NCBI GenBank assembly: GCA_044228505.1
Contig: JBGAUT010000016.1
Span: forward strand, 1 to 64,000
DNA length: 64,000 nucleotides
Direction of reading: 5' to 3'
DNA from: JAEUKA01 sp044228505
Lineage (GTDB): Bacteria > Myxococcota_A > Polyangia > Palsa-1104 > JAEUJZ01
The notes beneath the pieces are model-generated. The model did not search any database and was not told the DNA's origin. It saw only the letters and a list, made by a program, of their open reading frames with translations. Of the stretch, positions 8,987 through 17,999 are shown in pieces (the stretch's first letter is position 1; each line of letters opens with the position of its first letter). The position numbers and the translations under genes are program-made.

Positions 8987-9766
8987 ATGCCACATCCATC
9001 GATAGTGCTTGATTCCGCAGTGTTTCTTTTCGTTGTGCCAACGCTGCTTTGGTTGCTCAGCCTAAAGATCCGAGATGCCAGCATCGTTGATATTTTCTGG
9101 GGCATGGGCTTTGTTGGGATCGCTTGGATTGCGATGCGGCTGGGCGATGGCGCTCCTTTGCGGAAGCTGTGGATGGTTTCACTGACTACCATGTGGGGGG
9201 TCCGCTTGAGTGGCTACCTAGCCTGGCGCAACCTGGGGAAAGGGGAGGATCCACGCTATCAAGCGATGCGGCAACGACACGGCGAAAAGTGGCCTCTGCG
9301 AAGTCTGATGATTGTGTTTTTGTTGCAAGCTGCGCTGATCTTTGTGATCTCACTGCCGCTGCAAGTCGCGATGTCTGTGCCAACGCCAGTAGAGTTGGGA
9401 GTCTTCGACGTGCTGGGGATGGTACTGGTGCTGTGCGGAACGGCCTGCGAAACGATTGCAGATCTACAGCTGGCGGCTTGGAAGCGTCATCCCGAACACC
9501 GTGGAAAAGTGATGCAGCAGGGACTGTGGCGGTACACCAGACACCCAAACTATTTTGGGGATTTCTTGGTCTGGTGGGGTCTTTTCTTTGGAGCGTTGGC
9601 GACGGGCAGCGGACTGTGGACGGTACTCAGTCCACTCCTTATGTCGTTTCTGTTGCTGCGCGTTTCGGGGGTTCCACTGCTCGAAAAGTCGATGAACAGT
9701 CGTCCTGGTTACGCTGAGTATGTGCGGCGAACCAGCTCGTTTTTCCCTCGTCCGCCTCGGAAATAG
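8987..9766 (+). CDS. DUF1295 / steroid 5-alpha-reductase-like membrane protein
   Basis: The 259-aa polytopic protein (279 aa from ATG 8927) has the DUF1295 signature: a DIFWGMGFVGIAWIA segment, RLSGYLAWRNLGKGEDPRY, and near the C-terminus the NADPH-binding-like GLWRYTRHPNYFGDFLVWWG followed by a GVPLLEKSM region and RPGYAEYVRRTSSFFP. Family members are membrane oxidoreductases related to steroid reductases and ICMT methyltransferases, and their bacterial substrate is usually unknown. I prefer ATG 8987 because the earlier ATG overlaps a 7-bp inverted repeat. It is followed after 15 bp by the TatD gene in the same direction. Confidence 0.82.
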   Translation: MPHPSIVLDSAVFLFVVPTLLWLLSLKIRDASIVDIFWGMGFVGIAWIAMRLGDGAPLRKLWMVSLTTMWGVRLSGYLAWRNLGKGEDPRYQAMRQRHGEKWPLRSLMIVFLLQAALIFVISLPLQVAMSVPTPVELGVFDVLGMVLVLCGTACETIADLQLAAWKRHPEHRGKVMQQGLWRYTRHPNYFGDFLVWWGLFFGALATGSGLWTVLSPLLMSFLLLRVSGVPLLEKSMNSRPGYAEYVRRTSSFFPRPPRK

Positions 9767-9781
9767 TGTTTACTGCATGGC

Positions 9782-10624
9782 ATGTGGATCGATTCACACT
9801 GCCATCTGGAAGCCGCAGACTTTTGTAGACCCTCAGATTCTGGTCCTGTGGATGATCGGGCTGCGGTCGTCGCACGAGCTCGGCAAGCAGGAGTGTCGCG
9901 ATTTGTGGTGATTGGCTCCGGTGGGAGCGAACGCGAAGCCCGCAATGCTGTGACGCTTGCCACGACTGATTCCGAGATGTTTGCGGCGGTAGGAATTCAT
10001 CCTCACGATGCGAGCGCGGTGATCTCGGAAAAGCCTCCTCAGAGCGGCAAGCCGCAGCTATTGGGAGAGTCCCTGTGGGAGGAGATCGTGACGCTGACCC
10101 GACAACCACGGGTGATGGCGGTCGGGGAAACGGGACTTGATTATCACTACAATCACTCCTCGCCAGAAGAACAGGTGCTGCTGCTGCGGCGGTTTGTGCG
10201 ACTTGCGCAGGAGCTACACAAGCCACTGGTGTTGCACATCCGAGAGGCGCACGCACAGGCGATGGAGATCCTTGCACAAGAGGGAGGGAGTCCAGCGGGC
10301 GGAGTGGTTCACTGCTTTACTGGTGGACCGAACGAAGCGGCGGAGTGGTTATCTCTAGGCTTTGCGATCTCACTGTCAGGAATCGTAACCTTTAAGAGTG
10401 CAGCGTCGATTCAGGAGGCTGCCAAACAGATTCCCAAGGGTCGCCTGCTTTTGGAAACAGACTGTCCCTATTTGGCACCGATTCCGATGCGAGGGAAACG
10501 CAATGAGCCTGCCTATTTGGTGCATACTGCCGAGTTTGTGGCGCGGCTGCGTGGGGAGCCGCTCGTCGAGTTAGCGGCTCATACGCGGGCGGCCACCAAT
10601 CAAGTGTTCGGTCTGCCGGTCTGA
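9782..10624 (+). CDS. TatD-family metal-dependent DNase/hydrolase
   Basis: The 280-aa length matches TatD. Metal-ligand motifs are visible: IDSHCH near the N-terminus (residues 3-8), GETGLDYHYNHSSPEEQ with the bridging Glu near 117, LHIREAHAQA, GVVHCFTGGP near 180, and LLETDCPYLAPIP near 235. TatD proteins are two-metal TIM-barrel nucleases. It lies directly after the DUF1295 gene and is probably co-transcribed with it. Confidence 0.93.
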   Translation: MWIDSHCHLEAADFCRPSDSGPVDDRAAVVARARQAGVSRFVVIGSGGSEREARNAVTLATTDSEMFAAVGIHPHDASAVISEKPPQSGKPQLLGESLWEEIVTLTRQPRVMAVGETGLDYHYNHSSPEEQVLLLRRFVRLAQELHKPLVLHIREAHAQAMEILAQEGGSPAGGVVHCFTGGPNEAAEWLSLGFAISLSGIVTFKSAASIQEAAKQIPKGRLLLETDCPYLAPIPMRGKRNEPAYLVHTAEFVARLRGEPLVELAAHTRAATNQVFGLPV

Positions 10625-10646
10625 CGTCCTTTCTCTCTATCGTTTC

Positions 10647-10701
10647 CATAGAAATTTCCTATGCAGGAGGTGCCGATTTTGCGGCATCCACTATCGATGC
10701 C
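10647..10701 (+). promoter_or_regulatory. Two palindromic elements ahead of the secretion operon
   Basis: Between tatD and the ABC gene lie CATAG-AAATTTC-CTATG (10647-10663) and GGCATC-CACTATC-GATGCC (10683-10701). Each is a plausible operator half-site pair or small hairpin in the leader of the downstream operon. Neither has a T-tract, so a terminator role is less likely. No matching regulator gene is adjacent. Confidence 0.3.
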
Positions 10702-10740
10702 CAGTGTGGGATCTGCTTCTATTGATGAAGGAAGGGCGTT

Positions 10741-12621
10741 ATGCAGAAGGACTCAGACTCAGATTCGGATTCATCGACGGTCGATACGAATGGGGTTGGC
10801 GATCCAGTGATCGTGCCTGCGGTGGCGGGAGCGGCATCGATCTCTGCGCCGATTGATTCATCGGCCTCGCACGCAGCGCTCGTATCCCCGGCGGCGGAGG
10901 ACGATCATTCAACTCACCCTCACGAGACTCATGCTCATGAGGCGCACCACGATCATCCATCTCCGGCGGCTCGGCTTCGCAAACTGCTGATCGAGGAGTC
11001 CTCGGCGCTGTGGGTCGTGCTGGTCTATGCCGCGTTTATCGGTCTTTTGGCGCTGGCCACTCCGGTGGCGGTGCAAGCGCTGGTCAATCAAGTGACCTTT
11101 GGGCAGCTTCGTCAGCCGTTGCTGGTGCTGACCGTGCTGCTGTTCTTGGTGCTGCTGTTTTCGGGCGCGTTGCGATTGCTGCAAGCCACGGCGGTCGAGC
11201 AAATTCAGCAGCGTTTGTTCGTTCGGTTGGGAAGCGAGCTTTCGCAGCTCCTGCCGCGTGTGTTGTCCGCGCACTGGCGCAAGCCGCCAGGGGGGCGCTT
11301 GGTCAGTCGCTTCTTCGAGATCATCACAGTTCAGAAGTCACTGTCGAGTCTGCTGCTCGATGGACTTGCGCTGCTTCTACAGAGCCTGATCGGGCTTCTG
11401 GTGCTCGGTTTCTATCATCCGTTACTGCTGGCGTTTGATGTGGTTCTGCTGCTTGCGATCGTGGTGATCGTGCTGGGACTCGGACGGGGAGCGGTGAAGA
11501 CTGCGGTGGTCGAGTCGCGAGCCAAGTACGAAGTGGCCGACTGGCTGATGGAGCTAGGGGCGCACTCTGTTACCCTGCGAGGGGGACGAGGTACGGACTG
11601 GGCGGTACGGCGCGCCGATGAACTGCTGGTTGGCTATGTGCGAGCGCGGCGGCAGAACTTTGCGATCCTGCGGAGACAGATCATCGGGGCACTCCTGTTG
11701 CAAGCATTGGCCAGCTCGACGCTGCTTGGACTGGGCGGTATGTTGGTGATTTTGGGGCAGCTCACCATTGGCCAACTGGTCGCTGCAGAGCTGATCGTAA
11801 GTGCGGTGGTACTCGGTGTTTTGAAGTTTACCAAGCACATGGAGAGCTACTACGACTTGCTTGCGGGGCTCGACAAGTTGGGATACTTCGATGATCTAAA
11901 GAGCGAGCGCACCGACGGAGACATCCGGATGTTGCCGGAGCGTTCCGATGTGCTCCTTCGCAAGGTACTCGTTCGCGATCCCGACTCTCACAGCGAGTTG
12001 CGTATTGAGGAACTACGTCTGTCCGCAGGCGAGCGGACGGCGGTGATTGGAGGAAGCGGAAGGAGATTGCTCGCGGACCTGCTCTATGGGCTACGTGAGG
12101 CGCAGTATGGTCAGATCGAGCTGAATGGAATACCGCTCCGTTCTCTGGCGCTATCGTCGCTGCGTGAGCAGGTGGCACTGCTCCATGACGACCAAGAGAG
12201 CCTGGTTGCCGGAACGATCGCCGATAACCTCCGTTTCGCCAAACAGTCCGTGTCGTTTGTGGAGATGCAAGAGGCGCTGCGGGCCGCCTCGCTGTGGGAT
12301 GAAGTATCGGCGCTGCCGCTGGGACTCGAAACCGAACTGTTGAGCGGAGCGCCGAGCTTCACTTCATCGATGAGATGGCGGTTGGTGCTGGCGAGGGTGC
12401 TGTTGCAGCGTCCGCGCCTGATCATCATCGATGGGCAAACAGCCTTCCCAATGGAGTTAAAGCCGCTGTGGGCGATGGAGATGCCGTGGACCTTGTTGTG
12501 GCTTGGCGAACTGGGCCATCCGCTGTTGCACGACTGTAACAGCCTCTATTCCGTGGACAATGGTGTGCTTCACCGGGTCGAAGGATGGCGTCCCGAGCTT
12601 GCGTCAGGTGTGGTTCGATGA
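10741..12621 (+). CDS. Type I secretion-like ABC protein with degenerate ATPase domain
   Basis: The 626-aa protein has an N-terminal low-complexity part with an Asp/Ser run and a His-rich stretch (HSTHPHETHAHEAHHDH, about residues 57-73). A six-helix ABC exporter membrane domain (about 90-370) and an ABC ATPase-like domain (about 395-620) follow. The ATPase domain looks inactive. Walker A reads GGSGRRLLADL and lacks the GK(S/T). The signature motif is LLSGAPSFTSSMRWRL. Walker B is RLIIIDGQT, with Gly where the catalytic Glu should be, and no switch His is evident. It is coupled to HlyD by a 4-bp ATGA overlap. It may act as a non-hydrolysing partner or scaffold for another ATPase. Confidence 0.8.
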   Translation: MQKDSDSDSDSSTVDTNGVGDPVIVPAVAGAASISAPIDSSASHAALVSPAAEDDHSTHPHETHAHEAHHDHPSPAARLRKLLIEESSALWVVLVYAAFIGLLALATPVAVQALVNQVTFGQLRQPLLVLTVLLFLVLLFSGALRLLQATAVEQIQQRLFVRLGSELSQLLPRVLSAHWRKPPGGRLVSRFFEIITVQKSLSSLLLDGLALLLQSLIGLLVLGFYHPLLLAFDVVLLLAIVVIVLGLGRGAVKTAVVESRAKYEVADWLMELGAHSVTLRGGRGTDWAVRRADELLVGYVRARRQNFAILRRQIIGALLLQALASSTLLGLGGMLVILGQLTIGQLVAAELIVSAVVLGVLKFTKHMESYYDLLAGLDKLGYFDDLKSERTDGDIRMLPERSDVLLRKVLVRDPDSHSELRIEELRLSAGERTAVIGGSGRRLLADLLYGLREAQYGQIELNGIPLRSLALSSLREQVALLHDDQESLVAGTIADNLRFAKQSVSFVEMQEALRAASLWDEVSALPLGLETELLSGAPSFTSSMRWRLVLARVLLQRPRLIIIDGQTAFPMELKPLWAMEMPWTLLWLGELGHPLLHDCNSLYSVDNGVLHRVEGWRPELASGVVR

Positions 12622-13934
12622 AAACCGATCACAAGCTACAAGCGATGGCGATGGTCCGCTCGGAGCAGTCCGTCAAGATGGTCGCGGGGACGCTGAGCGG
12701 GCTGTTGCTAGTGGCAGGTTTTGTTCTGCTGCTGTTGCCTTGGCAGCAGAACGTCTCGGGCTCGGGTCGGGTGGTGGCATATTCTCCGACGCAGCGAACC
12801 CAGAATATTGAGGCACCGATCGAAGGTCGAGTGGTGCGCTTCTTTGTGCACGAAGGCTCGCAGGTGGAAGCAGGCGACCCCATTGCCGAGATTTCCGACA
12901 ATGACCCATCGCTGATGTTGCGGCTGCGCGAGGAGCGAGATGCGGTCCGGGAACGGCAAGAAGCGGCGCGTGCGCGGCTGAGTTCCATCGATGATCGGAT
13001 TGGCTCTCTGTCCGGCTCTAGACGTGCAGCGATGTCGGCGGCGTCCTCGCGGACTCGCATGGCCAAGGAACGACTGTTGGGTGCCGAGCAGTCGCTGCAA
13101 GCCAGTGAGGCGACTCAGAAAACCGCCCAACTGAATCTGGTGCGGCAGCAGGCGCTGTTCGAAAAAGGGCTTAGCTCGACGAGAGCGCTGGAATTGTCGG
13201 ATCTCGAAGCGGTGCGGACGCGGACCGAAGTTGATCGAGCGCGGGCGGTGCAGTCGGCGGCGCGCAGTGAGCTACTTGCGCTGCGTCAGGATGAACTACG
13301 GGTGGGTACCGATGCGTCCGCACTGCTGGAGGATGTGAAAGCGGCTCGGGCAACAGCACTTGCCGAGATCGCCAACGCAACCGCCGAGCTAGCCCGCATC
13401 GAGGTGCGACTTGCGCGGCAGGCCTCGCAAGCGGTGAAGGCCCCGGCGAAGGGGACGATCTTGCGACTGCTGCAGGGGCTGGGGGGCGACATGGTCAAGT
13501 CGGGAGATCCGCTGGCGACGCTGGTGCCCGATACCGATGCACGGGCGGTAGAGCTGTGGCTCGACGGCAATGATGTGCCACTGCTCGCCCCGGGACAATC
13601 GGTGCGACTTCAGTTTGAGGGATGGCCGGCTGTGCAGTTTGTGGGTTGGCCGTCGGTTGCCATTGGTACGTTTCCGGGCCGAGTCGCGGTCATCGATGCG
13701 ACCGATAACGGCAAAGGCAAGTTCCGCGCTCTGATAGTCCCCGACGAGCACACTGCCAATCATGAGCGCTGGCCGAGCAAGCGCTATCTGCGGCAAGGCG
13801 TCCGCGTGAACGGCTGGGTTTTGCTTTCTACCGTCCGCATCGGCTACGAGCTGTGGCGTCAATTCAATGGCTTTCCACCGGTTCTCAGCGCAAGTGAACC
13901 GGGCGCGAGCGGTGCTGACAAAGGAGGCAAGTGA
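12618..13934 (+). CDS. HlyD-family periplasmic adaptor (membrane fusion protein)
   Basis: The ATG at 12618 overlaps the stop of the ABC gene (ATGA) and gives 438 aa. One membrane anchor lies at about residues 16-36 (VAGTLSGLLLVAGFVLLLLP), followed by a lipoyl half-motif (IEAPIEGRVVRFFVHEGSQVEAGD). A long Ala/Arg/Glu-rich coiled coil spans about 100-250. The second lipoyl half (VKAPAKGTILRLLQGLGGDMVKSGDPLATLVP) and a beta-barrel domain follow. Such adaptors bridge an inner-membrane ABC exporter and a TolC channel. The tight coupling to both neighbours supports a three-component export system. Confidence 0.9.
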   Translation: MKTDHKLQAMAMVRSEQSVKMVAGTLSGLLLVAGFVLLLLPWQQNVSGSGRVVAYSPTQRTQNIEAPIEGRVVRFFVHEGSQVEAGDPIAEISDNDPSLMLRLREERDAVRERQEAARARLSSIDDRIGSLSGSRRAAMSAASSRTRMAKERLLGAEQSLQASEATQKTAQLNLVRQQALFEKGLSSTRALELSDLEAVRTRTEVDRARAVQSAARSELLALRQDELRVGTDASALLEDVKAARATALAEIANATAELARIEVRLARQASQAVKAPAKGTILRLLQGLGGDMVKSGDPLATLVPDTDARAVELWLDGNDVPLLAPGQSVRLQFEGWPAVQFVGWPSVAIGTFPGRVAVIDATDNGKGKFRALIVPDEHTANHERWPSKRYLRQGVRVNGWVLLSTVRIGYELWRQFNGFPPVLSASEPGASGADKGGK

Positions 13935-15379
13935 TGCGTCCACAGCGAGCGCCAGGGCAAGCCGGTGCGACGCTGCTTTTGTTCTGGCTGGTATTGCTCG
14001 GGCTCACCATGGGTTCTGCCGTCGCACGATCGTCTCCGCAGGACTCGACGCTTCTGCTTCCAGAAGTGATGGACTCGATCCGGCAAGCCTATCCGTTGAT
14101 CATGGCGGCGCTGGCCGAAAAGCGCTCTGCCCAAGGTGAGCTTCAGGCCGCTCGTGGTGGATTTGATCCAATGCTCCGAGTGCGCGGCGATGCTTCTCCA
14201 ATCGGGGCCTATCCAAATGGGCGCTTTGACTTGGTGCTCGAACAGCCGACACCACTTTGGGGGGCTTCGGCCTTCGCTGGATATCGGGTCTCCGTCGGGG
14301 AATTTCCTGATTATGACGGAAAACTCGTGACCAACCAGTACGGTGAGCTGCGTGCGGGCGTTGCGGTCCCGCTGTTGCGCAATGGTCCTATCGATCGCCG
14401 ACGGGCAACGCTGCAACGGGCCGAATCATCGCTGCGGCTTGCCGATGCCTCGCTGGGTGAGGCGAGACTGTTGGCTCTACGCAGCGGAGGTATTCGCTAC
14501 ATCGACTGGGTCGGAGCCGGGTTGCGTCGACAGATCGTGCAGTCACTGCTCAATTTGGCCAAGACTCGAGATGAAGCGCTATCGGTCCGGGTCCAGCGGG
14601 GCGACATTCCGGCCATCGAGCGCATCGACAACCAGCGGGCGCTGTGGCAGCGGCAGGGATTGTTGGTGTCAGCACAGCGCGGAATTGAGCTGGCCGCGCT
14701 CGAGCTGTCTTTGTTTCTACGAGATGAGGGCGGTCAGCCAGTGGTCGTTCGCGAGGTACGTTTGCCGACGCTGCTGCCGCCGCCGGAGCGCAGCGACTTT
14801 GGTGCACCTGAGCGGGTGGCCACGGATCAGAAGACGGCGCAGGAAAGCCGTCCGGAGCTTCGTCGGCTGGCTCAGCAGCGTCGGCAGTTGGAGATCGATC
14901 GTGATCTTGCGAAAAACCAGCTCTGGCCGAGCGCCGATTTGTCGGCAAGCGTGTCACAGGACTTTGGTCCACCTGGCTATCCTCGTGACAAAACCGTGCT
15001 CGATTTTTCGCTGAGCCTCGATATTCCGACACTGAATCGGGCGGCACGGGGACGACTGGCCCAGGCCGAAGCCGCGCTGCAAAAGTTTGTGGCGCAGCAG
15101 CGGTTGATTGTCGATCGCGTCAACCTCGAGGTCGCCGACGTTCACTCCCAACTGGCCCAAGCGGTCCGTCGCATTGAGTTGGCGCAGCGAGAGCACGATG
15201 TGGCGGTACAGGTCGAGTCGGCCGAGCGTGCCAAGTTTGAGCTCGGGGAGAGCACACTCCTGCAAGTCAACCTCCGTGAACAGGCCACCTTCGATGCGGC
15301 GCTTCGACGTATTGACGCGCTCGTCGAGTATCACCGTGCCAAGGTTGCCTACGAAGCCATCCTGGGCCGGGAAGGCTAG
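13934..15379 (+). CDS. TolC-family outer membrane efflux protein
   Basis: The ATG at 13934 shares one base with the HlyD stop, with AAGGAGG just upstream at 13921-13927. The product is about 481 aa. It has an N-terminal signal-like segment (ATLLLFWLVLLGLTMGSAVARS) and two helical-hairpin halves with QRAESSLRLADASLGEARLLALRSG and LAQAEAALQKFVAQQRLIVDRVNLEVADVHSQLAQAVRRIELA, typical of OEP repeats. An ESRPELRRLAQQRRQLEIDRDLAKNQLWPSADLSAS segment matches the family. It should form the outer-membrane duct of the preceding ABC/HlyD pair. Confidence 0.88.
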   Translation: MRPQRAPGQAGATLLLFWLVLLGLTMGSAVARSSPQDSTLLLPEVMDSIRQAYPLIMAALAEKRSAQGELQAARGGFDPMLRVRGDASPIGAYPNGRFDLVLEQPTPLWGASAFAGYRVSVGEFPDYDGKLVTNQYGELRAGVAVPLLRNGPIDRRRATLQRAESSLRLADASLGEARLLALRSGGIRYIDWVGAGLRRQIVQSLLNLAKTRDEALSVRVQRGDIPAIERIDNQRALWQRQGLLVSAQRGIELAALELSLFLRDEGGQPVVVREVRLPTLLPPPERSDFGAPERVATDQKTAQESRPELRRLAQQRRQLEIDRDLAKNQLWPSADLSASVSQDFGPPGYPRDKTVLDFSLSLDIPTLNRAARGRLAQAEAALQKFVAQQRLIVDRVNLEVADVHSQLAQAVRRIELAQREHDVAVQVESAERAKFELGESTLLQVNLREQATFDAALRRIDALVEYHRAKVAYEAILGREG

Positions 15380-15434
15380 TGCTCGTGCGAGGTGGACTTG
15401 TGTGGATAGCCCGTCGTTATAGACACTGCAGTCC

Positions 15435-16592
15435 ATGCTGCCGCTTCGACCGCTTTCTGCTTTGTCTCGTTTCCGTTCCTGCTTGCTCGTCCCCTCGTTG
15501 CTGCTAACGCTGGGGCTGTCCGGCTGCTCGCGGTCGGGGCCTTCGCGGACACAGGCGGTCGATTCGCCGCAGCTTACGCCGCAATTGGCCAGCCGACTGG
15601 TGCGCTTGTCGCTCGACTGCGTGGATCGGCCGTGGCCCAACAAACCTGGACACATCCTCGACGGAGACTCGGCGCTGCGGCCTCCATCCGAGCTGACCCC
15701 CGCGTTCTTTGGTTGCTTCGACTGGCACTCCGCCGTACATGGACACTGGGCCATGCTGCGGGTGCTCCGGCACGTGCCGAGCATTCCCGAGCAAATGGAA
15801 ATTCGTCGTCAGCTTGATGCCCACTTCACGGTGGAGCGTCTGCAAAAAGAGAAGTCGTTCTTCGCACTTGAGCGGAATCGGACCTTTGAACGGCCGTACG
15901 GAATCGGTTGGTTGCTACGACTGACCGCAGAGCTTCATTCGTATGCTGAATTGGATCCAAGCATTCGGCGCTGGGAAGATTCCGTGACCCCCCTTGCTCA
16001 GCTACTCGGGGAGCGACTTTCGACCTATCTGTCGAGGCTGAGTGTGCCGGTTCGAGCGGGGACTCATGACAACACCGCATACGCAATGATTCATGCGATC
16101 GACTATGCCAGCGTGATCAAAAATGAATCATTTCGTATGCTTCTTATTCAACGGGCGAAGGACTTTTATTTGGCTGACCGCGCTTGCCCCGTGCCCTACG
16201 AGCCGTCCGGCGAAGATTTTATTTCACCGTGTTTGGTAGAAGCCGATCTGATGCGACGGGTGCTGTCTCCATCGGAGTTTGCGCGTTGGCTTAGTGACTT
16301 CCTGCCGCGCTCGGACACGCCTGCGTTTGATCGACTGCGGACCCCGATTGCGGTGCGCGATCGTCATGATCCGCGCATCGGTCACTTGATTGGACTGTCG
16401 TTTCAGCGAGCGGCTGCCCTGCGTGGAATCGCCAAGTCTCTACCGAAAGGTCACCCAGAAGTCGAGCCGCTAGAGCGGATTGCTGCCGTGCACGCAAAAG
16501 ATGGGCTGATCCAGATGACGGACTCTGGTTATGGAGGAGAACACTGGCTTGCGTCGTTCGCGCTATATCTTCTGACCGATGTGGGAATGTAG
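15435..16592 (+). CDS. DUF2891-like predicted lipoprotein
   Basis: This 385-aa protein starts with a lipoprotein signal ending in LLLTLGLSGCSRSG (lipobox Cys near residue 31). The mature part has Trp/His-rich segments such as FFGCFDWHSAVHGHWAMLRVL, GIGWLLRLTAELHSY, AGTHDNTAYAM and GGEHWLASFALYLLTDVG. This is consistent with an all-alpha, hexapeptide-toroid-like fold of DUF2891 proteins, whose function is unknown. It begins 55 bp after the TolC gene and may be part of the same transcript. A strong hairpin follows it. Confidence 0.6.
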   Translation: MLPLRPLSALSRFRSCLLVPSLLLTLGLSGCSRSGPSRTQAVDSPQLTPQLASRLVRLSLDCVDRPWPNKPGHILDGDSALRPPSELTPAFFGCFDWHSAVHGHWAMLRVLRHVPSIPEQMEIRRQLDAHFTVERLQKEKSFFALERNRTFERPYGIGWLLRLTAELHSYAELDPSIRRWEDSVTPLAQLLGERLSTYLSRLSVPVRAGTHDNTAYAMIHAIDYASVIKNESFRMLLIQRAKDFYLADRACPVPYEPSGEDFISPCLVEADLMRRVLSPSEFARWLSDFLPRSDTPAFDRLRTPIAVRDRHDPRIGHLIGLSFQRAAALRGIAKSLPKGHPEVEPLERIAAVHAKDGLIQMTDSGYGGEHWLASFALYLLTDVGM

Positions 16593-16623
16593 CGGTTCGA
16601 GTTGCAGGCATCTCACACAGAAA

Positions 16624-16656
16624 TCCCCCTTTGGTCCTTCATAGGAAAGAGGGGGA
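16624..16656 (+). terminator. Hairpin terminator between convergent genes
   Basis: TCCCCCT (16624-16630) pairs with AGGGGGA (16650-16656), and an inner TCCT/AGGA pairing extends the stem. It sits between the stops of the convergent lipoprotein and zinc-ribbon genes. On the minus strand a short T-run follows, so it can act as a terminator in at least that direction. Confidence 0.55.
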
Positions 16657-16674
16657 ACGCTGGGTCAGATCCGC

Positions 16675-17472
16675 TTACTGCCGCGACACTTGGCGAAGAC
16701 CATCCAGGAATCGCACCAGGATGCTCCCTCGCAGCACACTTTCGACTTTGCCGCGACCCCACTTGGGATGTGCGATGATCTGTCCCGGCTTGAAGCTGCC
16801 TCGTGGGTCGAACATCGGTGCGGTGTGTGCATCGAGAAGCTCTTTTTCAAGCTGAAGCCGCTCTTTGCTCACTTTGTCGTTTTTGCCGGGGCCGCGTCCG
16901 CTACTGCTTACCGCGATGTTCTTGGCAGCAGGAGTATCCGTGAGGCTACTGCGCGCTGGCTCGGTGCGATATCCGTGTCGGCTCTTGCAGAACGTACACA
17001 TCACCTGCTTGGGCAGATTGGCCATGACCGCAACGATGTCATGGGCGCGCAACTCCTTGCACTTGCCGCACCAAGCTTCGACTTCTCCACCTACGGCGTA
17101 TTTGGGACGAACCTTGGCATCACGTGGTCCGGTGTTGTAACCACTGACCGCCTGCGGCCGAGACAGCAAGAACGGCTGACCGGCATCGGCGGCTTTTTCG
17201 ACAGGACGACCAGCGACCTGCTGGGACAGCTTCGATGCCTGACGCCGTAGGTCGGTGAGCATTCGGCCTACCGTTCGTTCCATCGTGGCCTGCTCAGCCT
17301 CGGGGACTTGGGCCAGCAGCTCTTCATAGCGCTTCACCAGCGGCGGGATGAGCGGGCTGGCTGCGTAGTGCTTGGGACGCTCTCCGCTTTCGATCGCCGC
17401 TGCCACCACGTCATGCACGTGGATGATGTCGTCTTTGAGCTTCGTGACGAGTAAAGAATGATCGTCGGACAA
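16675..17472 (-). CDS. Zinc-ribbon protein with C-terminal PKWGRGKV small-barrel motif, function unknown
   Basis: The frame is open from 17586, but the best start is TTG at 17470-17472, preceded by a GGGAGA ribosome site, giving 265 aa. An N-terminal helical part (LKDDIIHVHDVVAAAIESGERPKHYAAS) is followed by a zinc ribbon with two CxxC pairs (WCGKCKELRAHDI and VMCTFCKSRHGY). The C-terminus reads GQIIAHPKWGRGKVESVLRGSILVRFLDG, which resembles the small barrel found in CarD-like and UvrD-tail (DUF3553) proteins. Both motifs suggest a nucleic-acid or RNA-polymerase contact. I do not recognise a named family. A TATATT box upstream of the TTG may be the promoter -10. Confidence 0.6.
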   Translation of the reverse strand: MSDDHSLLVTKLKDDIIHVHDVVAAAIESGERPKHYAASPLIPPLVKRYEELLAQVPEAEQATMERTVGRMLTDLRRQASKLSQQVAGRPVEKAADAGQPFLLSRPQAVSGYNTGPRDAKVRPKYAVGGEVEAWCGKCKELRAHDIVAVMANLPKQVMCTFCKSRHGYRTEPARSSLTDTPAAKNIAVSSSGRGPGKNDKVSKERLQLEKELLDAHTAPMFDPRGSFKPGQIIAHPKWGRGKVESVLRGSILVRFLDGLRQVSRQ

Positions 17473-17585
17473 GACTATTTCTCCCGTTTGGGTGGCGCAA
17501 TATACCACAAGCGGGGAAAGCCAAGCGTACAAGCCAACGCAACACTGCAAAACTGTGGCATGAGCCGTCGCTGGCAGTCGTGGCA

Positions 17586-17999
17586 TCAGTCGAGCCGATC
17601 GTATTTGCCTTCGGAGACATAGAGCAAAATGTCCGCCTCGCTGTTTCCCACGAGGACACTGTACCCAGCTTGCTTGGTGTGCTGGCTCACCTGGCGGACA
17701 CCGCTGGCCGAGCGGACAATGATCCCGCAGCGTCGAAATCCGCGAAACAACTGCGGACGAACCGCACGCATCACGTCCTCAAACTTGGGATCGCTGCGTC
17801 CCGGCGAACTGCGCAAGTCGACCACCAGCGAAAAGACCGATCGTTGGGCACGATCCAAGATCCGGAACAGCTCCAGATAAGACGCTTCGACATCCGCTAT
17901 CTCTAGGAATTCGGAGTCCGTTCTGGTTACCCGCAGAATTCCTTTCATCGCATCGCGCTCGGCCACAAGATGTTGGTTGCGAAAGATATCCACGAGCAC
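17586..17999 (-). CDS. STAS-like hypothetical protein
   Basis: The 137-aa protein has alternating strands and helices, with SVFSLVVDLRSSPGRSDPKFEDVMRAVRPQLFRGFRRCGIIVRS near the middle and a C-terminal YSVLVGNSEADILLYV. The hydrophobic strand ending in Asp, the helix, and the second strand resemble SpoIIAA/STAS-like phosphoprotein-binding domains often seen in Myxococcota. No catalytic motif is evident. It lies just upstream of the zinc-ribbon gene on the same strand and divergent from the hybrid histidine kinase, with about 295 bp of shared upstream DNA. Confidence 0.5.
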   Translation of the reverse strand: MLVDIFRNQHLVAERDAMKGILRVTRTDSEFLEIADVEASYLELFRILDRAQRSVFSLVVDLRSSPGRSDPKFEDVMRAVRPQLFRGFRRCGIIVRSASGVRQVSQHTKQAGYSVLVGNSEADILLYVSEGKYDRLD

